From: Tabrizicola aquatica
Lineage (GTDB): Bacteria > Pseudomonadota > Alphaproteobacteria > Rhodobacterales > Rhodobacteraceae
DNA length: 64,000 nt
Reading direction: 5' to 3'
Assembly: GCF_002900975.1 (NCBI RefSeq)
Contig: NZ_PJON01000004.1
Coordinates: 297,335 to 361,334 of the forward strand
Below are positions 44,026 through 51,899 of the stretch, piece after piece. Numbering within the stretch: position 1 is the stretch's first letter; each line of letters starts with the position of its first letter. The notes under the pieces were generated by a model, which saw only the letters and a program-made list of their open reading frames with translations, did not search any database and was not told the origin of the DNA. The position numbers and the translations under genes are program-made.

Positions 44026-44586
44026 TCAGCGCGCGGCCTGCCATTGGGCAATCCAGTCCAACGGGTAAAGCAGCATCAGCACATTCAGCGCCAGCCCGTC
44101 GCGGATGATCCACATTGTTCCGACCTCGAACAGGATGATCAGGGCGACCGTGGCCCAGACCGGCAGCTTTGCCGCTAGCCAGAAGCCCAGGATCATCGCA
44201 AAGACGTCGAAAACCGTGTTGATGACGCTGTCGCCGTAGTAGTCCAGCGAGATCGTTACCGTCCGGTAGCGTTCGATCACCGCGTCCGAATTCTCGACGA
44301 TCTCCCAGGCGCACTCGACCAGCGTGGCGATGGCCAACCGCCAACCCAGCGACATCCGCCGCGCCACCAGCCAGAGCGCACCGAAGAAAAGAAAGCCGTG
44401 GATGATGTGGCTTGGGGTGTACCAGTCGGTGAGGTGCTGCGAGTTCTCGGCGCTGACCACCTCGCCGTGCCACAGGCTGATATAGCCGCACTTGCAGATC
44501 GGCTCTCGGCCAATCAGCAGCAGATAGGCAGCGGTCAGTAGGATAATCCCTACCACGACAACAGTGGGTGAGAGGCGTCTGATCAT
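44026..44586 (-). CDS. DUF2585 (UPF0314) membrane protein
   Basis: The 186-residue protein has about five membrane segments and the family signature HLTDWYTPSHIIHGFLFFG near residue 50, followed by ECAWEIVENSDAVIERYR and LDYYGDSVINTVFDV. The conserved His, Trp, Glu and Asp residues point to a catalytic or metal-binding centre in the membrane, yet no function is established for DUF2585. It is a single gene, typical of alphaproteobacteria. Confidence 0.9.
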   Translation of the reverse strand: MIRRLSPTVVVVGIILLTAAYLLLIGREPICKCGYISLWHGEVVSAENSQHLTDWYTPSHIIHGFLFFGALWLVARRMSLGWRLAIATLVECAWEIVENSDAVIERYRTVTISLDYYGDSVINTVFDVFAMILGFWLAAKLPVWATVALIILFEVGTMWIIRDGLALNVLMLLYPLDWIAQWQAAR

Positions 44587-44638
44587 GACGCGAGGGAATC
44601 ACGCGGCGAACGCGCCGTCCAGAAGAATGAGGCATGGA

Positions 44639-45076
44639 ATGTGGAAGGTAATCCTGACCGTGGCGGTGCTTTCGGCAGGTCGGGCGTCGGCTTGCCCGGT
44701 GCTGGAGCCGTTCGACATGGCGCAGATCGGCGGGGCTGAGCTGGTTCTGATCGGCGAGGTCACGGCGTACGAGCAGCTTGGTGGCCCGCTGGGTGGCGCC
44801 CTGGTGACGGTCGCCGTGGAAGAGGTGCTGAAGGGCCGCTCAGGGGACGAGGTCACGTTCATCTGGAACCGAGGCATGGCGCAGGGGCCGCACGAGGTGC
44901 TGGCGCGTGGCCGGGTGCTGATCGGGGCGATGCGGGGTGGCCGCCTGGTGGTGACGTCGCGCGTCCCGGACATGCGACCGGACTTGCCTTCCATCATCCA
45001 GCCCTATTGTGGTGAAGTGTGGATGCAGCCCGCCACGACCAGGACCGTCGCGGCGGCAAGGGAGGCGTTGGAATGA
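44639..45076 (+). CDS. Exported protein of unknown function
   Basis: The 145-residue protein has a signal peptide (MWKVILTVAVLSAGRASA) and begins its mature part with Cys (CPVLEPFD). A motif AELVLIGEVTAYEQ followed by VTVAVEEVLKG is like the NTR/TIMP-like OB-fold seen in many exported proteins, but this is weak. A second Cys (QPYCGEVW) could pair with the first. The ATG at 44639 has GAGG upstream; an in-frame ATG at 44627 is an alternative. Its stop overlaps the start of the next small membrane protein (ATGA). Confidence 0.7.
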   Translation: MWKVILTVAVLSAGRASACPVLEPFDMAQIGGAELVLIGEVTAYEQLGGPLGGALVTVAVEEVLKGRSGDEVTFIWNRGMAQGPHEVLARGRVLIGAMRGGRLVVTSRVPDMRPDLPSIIQPYCGEVWMQPATTRTVAAAREALE

Positions 45077-45294
45077 CCGAAAAGAACCCCTGGCGTTTCG
45101 GCCCGACCCGGGGCGAGTTGTGGTTCTGGCTGTGGTTCAGCACCGGCGGGCTGGCGCTGATGCTGTTCGCCCTGTTCCTGCGCGGCTTGCCCACCGGCCC
45201 CGCCATTGTCGAGATCGGGCTGATGTCGGTGCTGCTGTTCGGCTATCTTGGCGGCCGGTCGATAAAGCGCCTGGCACGGCGCGAGCATCCCTAG
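45073..45294 (+). CDS. Small membrane protein, 73 residues
   Basis: Two hydrophobic segments (LWFWLWFSTGGLALMLFALF and AIVEIGLMSVLLFGYLGG) are linked by a short loop; N- and C-termini are basic and probably cytoplasmic. It overlaps the preceding exported-protein gene by 4 nt and overlaps the convergent phosphatase by 4 nt. No named family; the coupling suggests it works with the exported protein. Confidence 0.72.
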   Translation: MTEKNPWRFGPTRGELWFWLWFSTGGLALMLFALFLRGLPTGPAIVEIGLMSVLLFGYLGGRSIKRLARREHP

Positions 45295-46028
45295 GGGGCA
45301 ACAACGCTGAGCTTCTGCCGCCCGGCGGGCGTCAGAAGTGCGGCCTCGCGGCCCTCGATCACCACGGCCGAAAGCGGCCCGCCATAGGCCGCCCCGCTGT
45401 CCAGGTTCAGCCGGTTGCCGTAATGCGTGGCCGCGTCCAGCGCGGTGTGGCCATGCACGATCAGCGGACCAAAGCTGGACGTCTCATGCAGGAAGGGATC
45501 GCGGATCCACACGAGATCGGTCTCTGTCTGGTTGGCAAGCGGGACACCGGGGCGGATGCCGGCATGGACAAAGGCGGCATCGCCCGCCTGATGCAGGGTT
45601 GGCCGCGCTGCGAGGAAGTCGAGGTGGCTGGTCGGCACGGCCTGCACCGCCTCGGCATGGACCTTCTCGACCGGGCGGTCACCGGCATTCGCCACGCCGT
45701 AAGACCGCAAGGTGTCCGCTCCGCCCAGGCGCGGGTGCAGCCAGGAAAGCTCGGCCCGCAAGCCCGGTTCAGGGTCCCAGGGGTCGCGCAGAAAGCGGGT
45801 GAACATGCGGTCATGGTTGCCCTTCAGGACCACCCAGTCCTCGCCCCCGGCACATCCGTCGATCAGGAAGCGGACCACGCCGCAGCTGTCCGGGCCACGG
45901 TCCACCAGGTCGCCGACGTGGATCACCTGTCCCGGACCATGGCGCGCCATGTCGGCGGCGATCAGGTCATGGGCCGCCTGCAACAGGCCAAGGTGACCGT
46001 GGATGTCGCCGATGGCGTAGATGTGCAT
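45291..46028 (-). CDS. Calcineurin-like metallophosphatase (PrpA/ApaH type)
   Basis: The 245-residue protein has the two-metal motifs of the PPP/ApaH group in order: GDIHGH near residue 7, HVGDLVDRGPDS near residue 37, and LKGNHD near residue 68, then FVHAG and LIVHGHTAL later. It may dephosphorylate Ser/Thr/Tyr or cleave dinucleotide polyphosphates; the sequence does not separate these. A GC-rich hairpin lies upstream. A Ser/Thr kinase gene exists 23 kb away, but a pairing is speculation. Confidence 0.9.
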   Translation of the reverse strand: MHIYAIGDIHGHLGLLQAAHDLIAADMARHGPGQVIHVGDLVDRGPDSCGVVRFLIDGCAGGEDWVVLKGNHDRMFTRFLRDPWDPEPGLRAELSWLHPRLGGADTLRSYGVANAGDRPVEKVHAEAVQAVPTSHLDFLAARPTLHQAGDAAFVHAGIRPGVPLANQTETDLVWIRDPFLHETSSFGPLIVHGHTALDAATHYGNRLNLDSGAAYGGPLSAVVIEGREAALLTPAGRQKLSVVAP

Positions 46029-46049
46029 GGGTCAATCCTTGTGGCTGGC

Positions 46050-46078
46050 CCCGGGGGTGCTCCCCCCGGACCCCCGGG
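46050..46078 (-). terminator. GC-rich hairpin after the DddQ-like gene
   Basis: CCCGGGGGT and ACCCCCGGG pair over 9 bp around an 11-nt loop. It lies 32 nt beyond the stop of the minus-strand cupin gene and upstream of the phosphatase gene. A second small palindrome, ATTTGTGCAAAT, follows next to it. Confidence 0.65.
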
Positions 46079-46109
46079 ATATTTGTGCAAATGTGAAAGG
46101 GCAAGAGGA

Positions 46110-46700
46110 TCAGGCCTGGGGGTCGGGAAGCACGCGGTAACTGTCAAAGCTGATGTCCCCGGACCAGCGCCACATGGCAAGAAAGCCCTCGGGCCCGGCG
46201 CGCATGGCGTGCGGCAGGTTCGGCGGGTGGTGGATCGCCTGACCGGGGGAAAGGGCAAGGCGGCGGTCGCCGGCCTGCCAGTCGGCGTTGCCCGCAAGGA
46301 TCGTATAGGTCTCGGCCGCCTCATGCGCGTGGAGCGGGTAGTAGCTGCCGGGGGCCTGGTAGAAGAGGCCGAAGAGGAAGGCCCCGGATTTGATCGGGGC
46401 GTCGGGGCCAAGCAGCGTCACGATGGACTTGATGGCGCGAAGTTCGGTCGGCTGGAGGGAGGCGGCAGGGCTGTCCTGCCAGGGCAGCCAAGGCTGCGCG
46501 GCGCCGACAAGCCGGGCAATCGGATGCGCGTCGGCAAGTCGGCAGGTGCGCTGGATGCCGGTCGCGAGCGTCGAAGGCGGCTGTGAAAGCAGATCACTGT
46601 CTGCCCCCGCACGCAGGGCGTTGGCTGTGGCCTCGGCCTCGGCGCGCGGTTCGGCGGCCATCAGGTCAGAGATCGAAAGAAGAAGGTCTGACAGGATCAT
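46110..46700 (-). CDS. DddQ-like DMSP lyase family cupin
   Basis: The 196-residue cupin matches the DMSP_lyase family (DddQ/DddL/DddW/DddK group): FLFGLFYQAPGSYYPLHAHE, the metal-site pattern HxHxxxExY at His124, His126, Glu130 and Tyr132, and a further His164 in HHPPNLPHAMR. From memory these align with the metal ligands and catalytic Tyr of DddQ at a shift of about one residue, but this should be checked by alignment. The reaction would cleave dimethylsulfoniopropionate to DMS and acrylate; a related lyase substrate is possible. No acrylate or DMSP uptake genes are next to it. A hairpin follows. Confidence 0.82.
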   Translation of the reverse strand: MILSDLLLSISDLMAAEPRAEAEATANALRAGADSDLLSQPPSTLATGIQRTCRLADAHPIARLVGAAQPWLPWQDSPAASLQPTELRAIKSIVTLLGPDAPIKSGAFLFGLFYQAPGSYYPLHAHEAAETYTILAGNADWQAGDRRLALSPGQAIHHPPNLPHAMRAGPEGFLAMWRWSGDISFDSYRVLPDPQA

Positions 46701-46743
46701 GGTTGCCTCGGCCAGGCGGGGCGCCCGGCCAAGGCAGGGTGGG

Positions 46744-48336
46744 TCAGGCCACGTCGAACTGCAAGGCCTTGACCTGGGAGAACATGCCCGTTCCCTCCAG
46801 CGTCTCGATCACCTTGGGGTCGATCGGCTGGTCAAGGTACAGGATCGCAATCGCATCCTGCCCCACGCCCGACCGACCCAGGGTGAAGTTCGCGATGTTG
46901 ACGTTGTTCTTGCCCATCGTCATGCCCAGAAGGCCGATGATGCCGGGGACGTCTTCGTTCGTCGTATACAGCATGTGCTGCCCGATCTCGGCGTCGATGT
47001 TGATGCCCTTGATCTGGATGAAGCGCGGCTTGCCATCGCTGAAGCAGGTCCCGGCGACCGAGCGTTCCCGCTTGTCGGTGACCATCGTGACCTTGATGTA
47101 GGCATCGAAGACCCCGGTCTTTTCCTGCCGGGTGGTGGAGATCTGGATGCCCTTTTCCTTCGCCACGACGGGGGCCGAGACGAGGTTGACGTCCGGGTTT
47201 TGCGTTTTCAGCACCCCTGCGATGACCGCCTGGTTCAGGGCGGCAAGGTTCATCTCGGCGACGGTGCCGTCATAGAGGATGTTGATCGCCTTGATCGGCT
47301 CGTCCGTCATCTGGCCGATGAAGCTGCCGAGATGCGAGGCCAGCTTGATCCAGGGGCCCATGACCGCCGCCTCTTCGGCGGTGACGTTCGGCATGTTCAA
47401 CGCGTTCTGCACGGCGCCGGTCAGGAGGTAATCCGACATCTGCTCAGCCACCTGGAGGGCGACGTTCTCCTGCGCCTCGGTCGTGGAGGCGCCGAGGTGC
47501 GGGGTGCAGACGACGTTGGGGTGGTTGAAAAGCGGGTTCTCGTTGGCGGGTTCCACCTCGAACACGTCCAACGCGGCGCCTGCGACATGGCCTGCGTTCA
47601 GCGCGTCAAGGAGGGCAGATTCATCGATCAGCCCGCCGCGCGCGCAGTTGATGATGCGGACGCCCTTCTTGGTCTTGGCGAGATTGTCCTTCGACAGGAT
47701 GTTGCGGGTCTTGTCGGTGAGCGGGACGTGCAGAGTGATGAAGTCGGCGCGGGCGAGAAGCTCGTCAAGGTCGACCTTGGTGACGCCCAGCTGCTTGGCA
47801 CGTTCGTCGGACAGGAAGGGGTCATAGGCCACGACCTTCATGTGCAGACCCACCGCGCGGTCGCAGACGATACCGCCGATGTTGCCCGCCCCGATGACGC
47901 CGAGGGTCTTGTTGAAAAGCTCGACCCCCATGAACTTGGACTTTTCCCACTTTCCGGCGTGGGTGGAGGCGTTCGCCTCGGGGATCTGCCGGGCAACAGC
48001 GAACATCATGGCGATGGCATGCTCCGCCGTGGTGATCGAGTTGCCGAAGGGCGTGTTCATCACGATGACGCCCTTCTTGGAGGCGGCGGGGATATCGACG
48101 TTGTCGACCCCGATCCCGGCGCGGCCGATGACCTTCAGCTTCGTGGCTTTCTCCAGAAGCTTCTCGGTGGCCTTGGTGGCAGAGCGGATGGCAAGGCCGT
48201 CATACTGGTCGATGACGGCAGCGAGGGCATCCTTGTCCTTGCCGAGTTTGGGCAGGTAGTCGACCTCGACTCCGCGGTCGCGGAAGATCTGGACGGCGGT
48301 TTCGGAGAGTTCGTCGGAAACGAGGACTTTGGGCAT
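46744..48336 (-). CDS. serA: D-3-phosphoglycerate dehydrogenase
   Basis: The 530-residue long-form enzyme oxidises 3-phosphoglycerate with NAD+, the first step of serine synthesis. The NAD site is GVIGAGNIGGIVCDRA near residue 145, with Arg in NCARGGLIDE and the His of TPHLGAST. An intervening domain (ASB) and a C-terminal ACT domain (DVPGIIGLLGMTMGKNNVNI) follow, consistent with feedback control by serine. The start at 48336 gives the typical MPKVLVSD and has AAAGGATG upstream. serC lies upstream on the same strand, 91 nt away across two hairpins. Confidence 0.97.
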   Translation of the reverse strand: MPKVLVSDELSETAVQIFRDRGVEVDYLPKLGKDKDALAAVIDQYDGLAIRSATKATEKLLEKATKLKVIGRAGIGVDNVDIPAASKKGVIVMNTPFGNSITTAEHAIAMMFAVARQIPEANASTHAGKWEKSKFMGVELFNKTLGVIGAGNIGGIVCDRAVGLHMKVVAYDPFLSDERAKQLGVTKVDLDELLARADFITLHVPLTDKTRNILSKDNLAKTKKGVRIINCARGGLIDESALLDALNAGHVAGAALDVFEVEPANENPLFNHPNVVCTPHLGASTTEAQENVALQVAEQMSDYLLTGAVQNALNMPNVTAEEAAVMGPWIKLASHLGSFIGQMTDEPIKAINILYDGTVAEMNLAALNQAVIAGVLKTQNPDVNLVSAPVVAKEKGIQISTTRQEKTGVFDAYIKVTMVTDKRERSVAGTCFSDGKPRFIQIKGINIDAEIGQHMLYTTNEDVPGIIGLLGMTMGKNNVNIANFTLGRSGVGQDAIAILYLDQPIDPKVIETLEGTGMFSQVKALQFDVA

Positions 48337-48356
48337 GGGGATCATCCTTTGCGGAT

Positions 48357-48376
48357 GGTGCGTGAAATCACGCACC
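48357..48376. repeat. GTAGG-type palindrome between serC and serA (copy a)
   Basis: GGTGCGTGAAATCACGCACC is a perfect 8-bp stem around a 4-nt loop. It lies 20 nt upstream of serA and could influence its expression within the serC-serA transcript. Confidence 0.7.
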
Positions 48377-48399
48377 CTGCGGTATGGGGGAATGGGTAG

Positions 48400-48419
48400 G
48401 GTGCGTGCCTGCACGCACC
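48400..48419. repeat. GTAGG-type palindrome between serC and serA (copy b)
   Basis: GGTGCGTGCCTGCACGCACC with flanking GGGTA is a second stem of the same family, 8 nt after the serC stop. Two copies in a row within an apparent operon are unusual and could act as a partial terminator and mRNA end protector. Confidence 0.7.
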
Positions 48420-48427
48420 GCCGTTAG

Positions 48428-49585
48428 TCAGGCAGCCTGCGCCAGCGCCGCGATCTCGGCGTGGAAGGCGTGGGCGATCCAGGGCATCAGGTCCTGGACG
48501 TCCGCCGTCTCGACCGTCGAGCCGCACCAGATGCGCAGGCCCGGAGGCGCGTCGCGATAGGCGCCCATGTCGAAGCCCGCGCCGGCCTTCTCGATCCGCT
48601 TGGCGACGGCCTTGGCAAAAACCTCACCGTCGGTGATGCGGGGGTCGGTGAACTTGAGGCAGACCGAGGTGGTCGAGGCCGTCGCAGGGTCCTCGGCCAG
48701 GTTCGCGATCCAGGGGTTCGCGGCGCAGAAGTCGTGGACGACCTTGGCGTTGGCAGTTGCGCGGGCAATCAGGCCCTGAAGGCCGCCGATGGACTTGGCC
48801 CATTTCAGCGCGACGAGGTAATCCTCGTTCGCCAGCATCGAGGGGGTGTTGATCGTCTCACCCGCGAAGATGCCTTCGATCAGCTTGCCCTTGGCGGTCA
48901 GCCGGAAGATTTTCGGCAGCGGCCAGGCGGGGACATACGTCTCCAGGCGTTCAACAGCGCGGGGCGACAGGATGATGACGCCATGCGCGCCCTCGCCGCC
49001 CAGGACCTTCTGCCAGGAGAAGGTGGTGACGTCGAGCTTGTCCCACGGCAGGTCCATCGCGAAGGCGGCGCTGGTTGCGTCGCAGATCGTCAGGCCCGCG
49101 CGGTTCGCCGGGATCGCATCGCCGTTCGGCAGGCGGACGCCCGAGGTGGTGCCGTTCCAGGTGAAAACGACGTCCTTGTCGAAATCGACCTGAGCGAAAT
49201 CCACGATCTGCCCATAGGGCGCGATGCGGACCTTGGCGTCCAGTTTCAGCTGCTTGACCACGTCCGTGACCCAGCCTTCGCCGAACGATTCCCAGGCCAA
49301 CATCTCGACCGGGCGGGCACCCAGCAGCGACCACATCGCCATTTCCACAGCGCCGGTGTCGGAGGCGGGAACGATGCCGATCCGGTAGTCGGCGGGCACG
49401 CCAAGGATCTCGCGGGTAAGGTCGATCGCCTCTTTCAGCTTGGCCTTGCCGACGGCGGCACGGTGCGAGCGGCCAAGGGGCGCATCGCTGAGCATGTCGA
49501 GGGAATAACCGGGGATCTTGGCGCAGGGGCCAGAAGAGAAGCGCGGATTGGCCGGGCGCTTGGCCGGCGGGGTCAGGTCTGTCAT
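48428..49585 (-). CDS. serC: Phosphoserine aminotransferase
   Basis: The 385-residue PLP enzyme makes phosphoserine from 3-phosphohydroxypyruvate and glutamate. It is the alphaproteobacterial class: [15 protein letters not shown] at the start, [26 protein letters not shown] and the PLP-Lys motif [22 protein letters not shown] lies before the ATG. It is co-oriented with serA and divergent from serB, so all three serine-pathway genes lie together. Confidence 0.96.
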   Translation of the reverse strand: MTDLTPPAKRPANPRFSSGPCAKIPGYSLDMLSDAPLGRSHRAAVGKAKLKEAIDLTREILGVPADYRIGIVPASDTGAVEMAMWSLLGARPVEMLAWESFGEGWVTDVVKQLKLDAKVRIAPYGQIVDFAQVDFDKDVVFTWNGTTSGVRLPNGDAIPANRAGLTICDATSAAFAMDLPWDKLDVTTFSWQKVLGGEGAHGVIILSPRAVERLETYVPAWPLPKIFRLTAKGKLIEGIFAGETINTPSMLANEDYLVALKWAKSIGGLQGLIARATANAKVVHDFCAANPWIANLAEDPATASTTSVCLKFTDPRITDGEVFAKAVAKRIEKAGAGFDMGAYRDAPPGLRIWCGSTVETADVQDLMPWIAHAFHAEIAALAQAA

Positions 49586-49739
49586 GGTAGCCTTCCAGCT
49601 AAAAGCCCTTCGTTGGGGAAGGGTGTCCCGCCGCCTTGGCTAAAGACCCGGCCGCTCTGGCGCAAGCGGAAAAATCGCGCTAATGCGCCGCATCGTCGCG
49701 AAAAAGCGACACCCGTGTTCACTATCGGAAACCTGCCCC

Positions 49740-50615
49740 ATGCATGTCGTCACGCTTCTGACCAACCCCGAAACCCCGGTGCTGGAGCGGGTGACGGTCG
49801 AATCCCTGCGCAACGCCTGGGGCGGTGGCGAGGCGCGGTGGCTGGATCCCGGAGTGGCGGCAGAGTTCGATCTTGAAGCGGTGCCACAGAACCGTTGGGA
49901 GGTCTGGGAGGGCCTGCAAGCACTCCGCGTGGACATGGTGGTGCAGAAGGCCGAGGGCCGGAAGAAGCGCCTTCTGATCGCCGACATGGATTCGACGATG
50001 ATCCGCCAGGAATGCATCGACGAGTTGGCGGACGAGGCCGGGGTGGGCGCGCGCGTGGCCGACATCACGGCGCGGGCGATGAATGGCGAGTTGGACTTCG
50101 AGGGTGCCCTGCGCGAGAGGGTTGGCCTCTTGAAGGGCCTGCCCGAGGGCGTGATCGCCCAGGTCCTGCGCGACCGGATCACGCTGATGCCGGGGGGTAA
50201 GGTCCTTCTGGCGACGATGAAGGCGAACGGCGCCTATGCGGCCCTGGTCTCGGGTGGGTTCACGGCCTTCACGGCGGCGGTGGCCGCGCAACTTGGATTT
50301 GACGAAAACCGGGCGAACACGCTGCATGTCGAAGGTGGTGCGCTTGCCGGAACCGTGGCCGAGCCGATCCTTGGCAAGGAGGCGAAGCTGCAGGCCTTGA
50401 ACGAGATCACGGCGCAGTTGGGGATCACTCCGGCCAAGGCTTTGGCGGTCGGGGACGGGGCGAACGACCTGCCGATGTTGCTGGCGGCCGGGACGGGCGT
50501 GGCGCTGCACGCCAAGCCCAGGGTGCAAGCCCAGTGCGAGGTCCGCGTGAACCACGGCGATCTGACCGCGCTTTTGTACCTGCAGGGCTATTCGCGCGAG
50601 GCGTTCGCGTGCTGA
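49740..50615 (+). CDS. serB: Phosphoserine phosphatase
   Basis: The 291-residue HAD-family enzyme finishes serine synthesis. Motifs: LLIADMDSTMIRQECIDELA (nucleophile Asp), SGGFTAF for motif II, and ALAVGDGANDLPMLLAAG for motif IV. The N-terminal 80 residues match the shortened SerB ACT-like region. Start at ATG 49740; the frame continues upstream without likeness. The following acetyltransferase gene overlaps by 7 nt. Confidence 0.96.
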   Translation: MHVVTLLTNPETPVLERVTVESLRNAWGGGEARWLDPGVAAEFDLEAVPQNRWEVWEGLQALRVDMVVQKAEGRKKRLLIADMDSTMIRQECIDELADEAGVGARVADITARAMNGELDFEGALRERVGLLKGLPEGVIAQVLRDRITLMPGGKVLLATMKANGAYAALVSGGFTAFTAAVAAQLGFDENRANTLHVEGGALAGTVAEPILGKEAKLQALNEITAQLGITPAKALAVGDGANDLPMLLAAGTGVALHAKPRVQAQCEVRVNHGDLTALLYLQGYSREAFAC

Positions 50616-51076
50616 TCCGACTGGCAACGCCCGATGATGCGACAGCAATGGCCGACATCCTGAACGCGGTGATCGCCGTCGGCGGCACGACGGCGCACGA
50701 GGTGCCCAAGACGGCCGAGGCGGTGCGGCGCGACTACATCGACGGCCCGGACGTCCTGAGCGCAGTAGTGGCGGTGGACGGCGATCGGGTGATCGGCTGG
50801 CAGTCGGTCACGCATTGGCAGGGCGAGGCGCATATCGGCAGCTTCGTCCAGCCGGGTCTTCAGGCAAAAGGCGCGGGCGCCCGGATGTTTGCCCTGACCT
50901 GCGAGACGCTGCGGGCCAAGAAGCTGCGCGAGATCGTGGCGTCAATCCGGGCGGACAACGTGCCGGGGCTGGCCTATTATGCCCGCATCGGCTTTGTCGA
51001 CTTTGCCCAGGATCCCGACTTTGCCCTGCCGGATGGTCGCAAGGTCGGCCGCGTCCACCGGCGCTTCACGCTGTGA
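50609..51076 (+). CDS. GNAT-family N-acetyltransferase
   Basis: The 155-residue protein has the GNAT core: RLATPDDATAMADILNAVI at the start, the acetyl-CoA loop VQPGLQAKGAGARMFALTCE and ADNVPGLAYYARIGFVDFA. It is like phosphinothricin or amino-acid acetyltransferases. A GTG start at 50609 overlaps the end of serB by 7 nt and has GCGAGG 7 nt upstream. Coupling to serB is notable, but the substrate is unknown. Confidence 0.86.
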   Translation: MLIRLATPDDATAMADILNAVIAVGGTTAHEVPKTAEAVRRDYIDGPDVLSAVVAVDGDRVIGWQSVTHWQGEAHIGSFVQPGLQAKGAGARMFALTCETLRAKKLREIVASIRADNVPGLAYYARIGFVDFAQDPDFALPDGRKVGRVHRRFTL

Positions 51077-51134
51077 CCGGCAGCGCGGCAGGCCCCCTTG
51101 CCCCCGCAGCGGGAACCAGCGACAACCCGTGGCA

Positions 51135-51896
51135 ATGTTCGAAGTCGCCACCCATCTTGCCCTGCTTCTGGTCCTGGCGGCTTTCTGCGCCGGGTTGATC
51201 GACAGCATCGCGGGCGGGGGCGGGTTGATCTCGGTCCCGGCGCTGCTTCTGGCGGGTGCTTCGCCGGTCGAGGCGCTGGCGACGAACAAGCTGCAGGGCA
51301 CCTTCGGGGCGGGGACGGCGATGCTGACGTACGCCCGTGCGGGCCATGTCCGGCCTCAGGATCAGCTTGGGATGGCCGCGATCAGTGCCGTTTTCGGCGC
51401 GGCTGGGGCAATGGTGGCGCATCTGATCCCGGCCGAAGTCCTGCGGGTCATCATGCCGGTCGTGCTGATCGGCGTTGCGGCCTTCTTTGCACTGAAACCC
51501 GGCCTGTCCGATGATGCCCGCGCCCAGCGCATCAAACCGGCAGTCTTTGCCGTGACGGCGGTGCCAGCGATTGCGGCCTATGACGGGTTCTTCGGGCCGG
51601 GCACCGGGTCCTTCTTCATGATGGGCTTCGTTCTTCTGGCGGGCTACGGCGTGCTGAAGGCGACGGCGCATACCAAGATGCTGAACTTTGCCTCGAACAT
51701 CGGCTCGCTTGTCGTGTTTATCCCGTCGGGCGCGATGTGGTGGGCGGTGGGGCTGGCCATGGCGGCGGCGCAGGTCGCAGGGGCATCGCTGGGGGCGCGG
51801 CTGGCGATGAAGGGCGGAGCGCGGCTGATCAAACCGCTGCTGGTTTTCACCTCGACCGCGATGGCGCTGCGGCTTTTGTGGCAGGCCCTGGGCTAG
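51135..51896 (+). CDS. TauE/SafE family anion exporter
   Basis: The 253-residue membrane protein has about eight hydrophobic segments and the family motifs AGLIDSIAGGGGLISVPALL near residue 20 and FFGPGTGSFFMMGFVLLAGY near residue 150. The family exports sulfite, sulfoacetate and related organosulfur anions. ATG 51135 fits the family; a GTG 6 nt upstream is possible. The gene is convergent with zapE, 3 nt apart. A link to the sulfurtransferase or DddQ-like proteins is conceivable but unsupported. Confidence 0.88.
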   Translation: MFEVATHLALLLVLAAFCAGLIDSIAGGGGLISVPALLLAGASPVEALATNKLQGTFGAGTAMLTYARAGHVRPQDQLGMAAISAVFGAAGAMVAHLIPAEVLRVIMPVVLIGVAAFFALKPGLSDDARAQRIKPAVFAVTAVPAIAAYDGFFGPGTGSFFMMGFVLLAGYGVLKATAHTKMLNFASNIGSLVVFIPSGAMWWAVGLAMAAAQVAGASLGARLAMKGGARLIKPLLVFTSTAMALRLLWQALG

Positions 51897-51899
51897 GAG

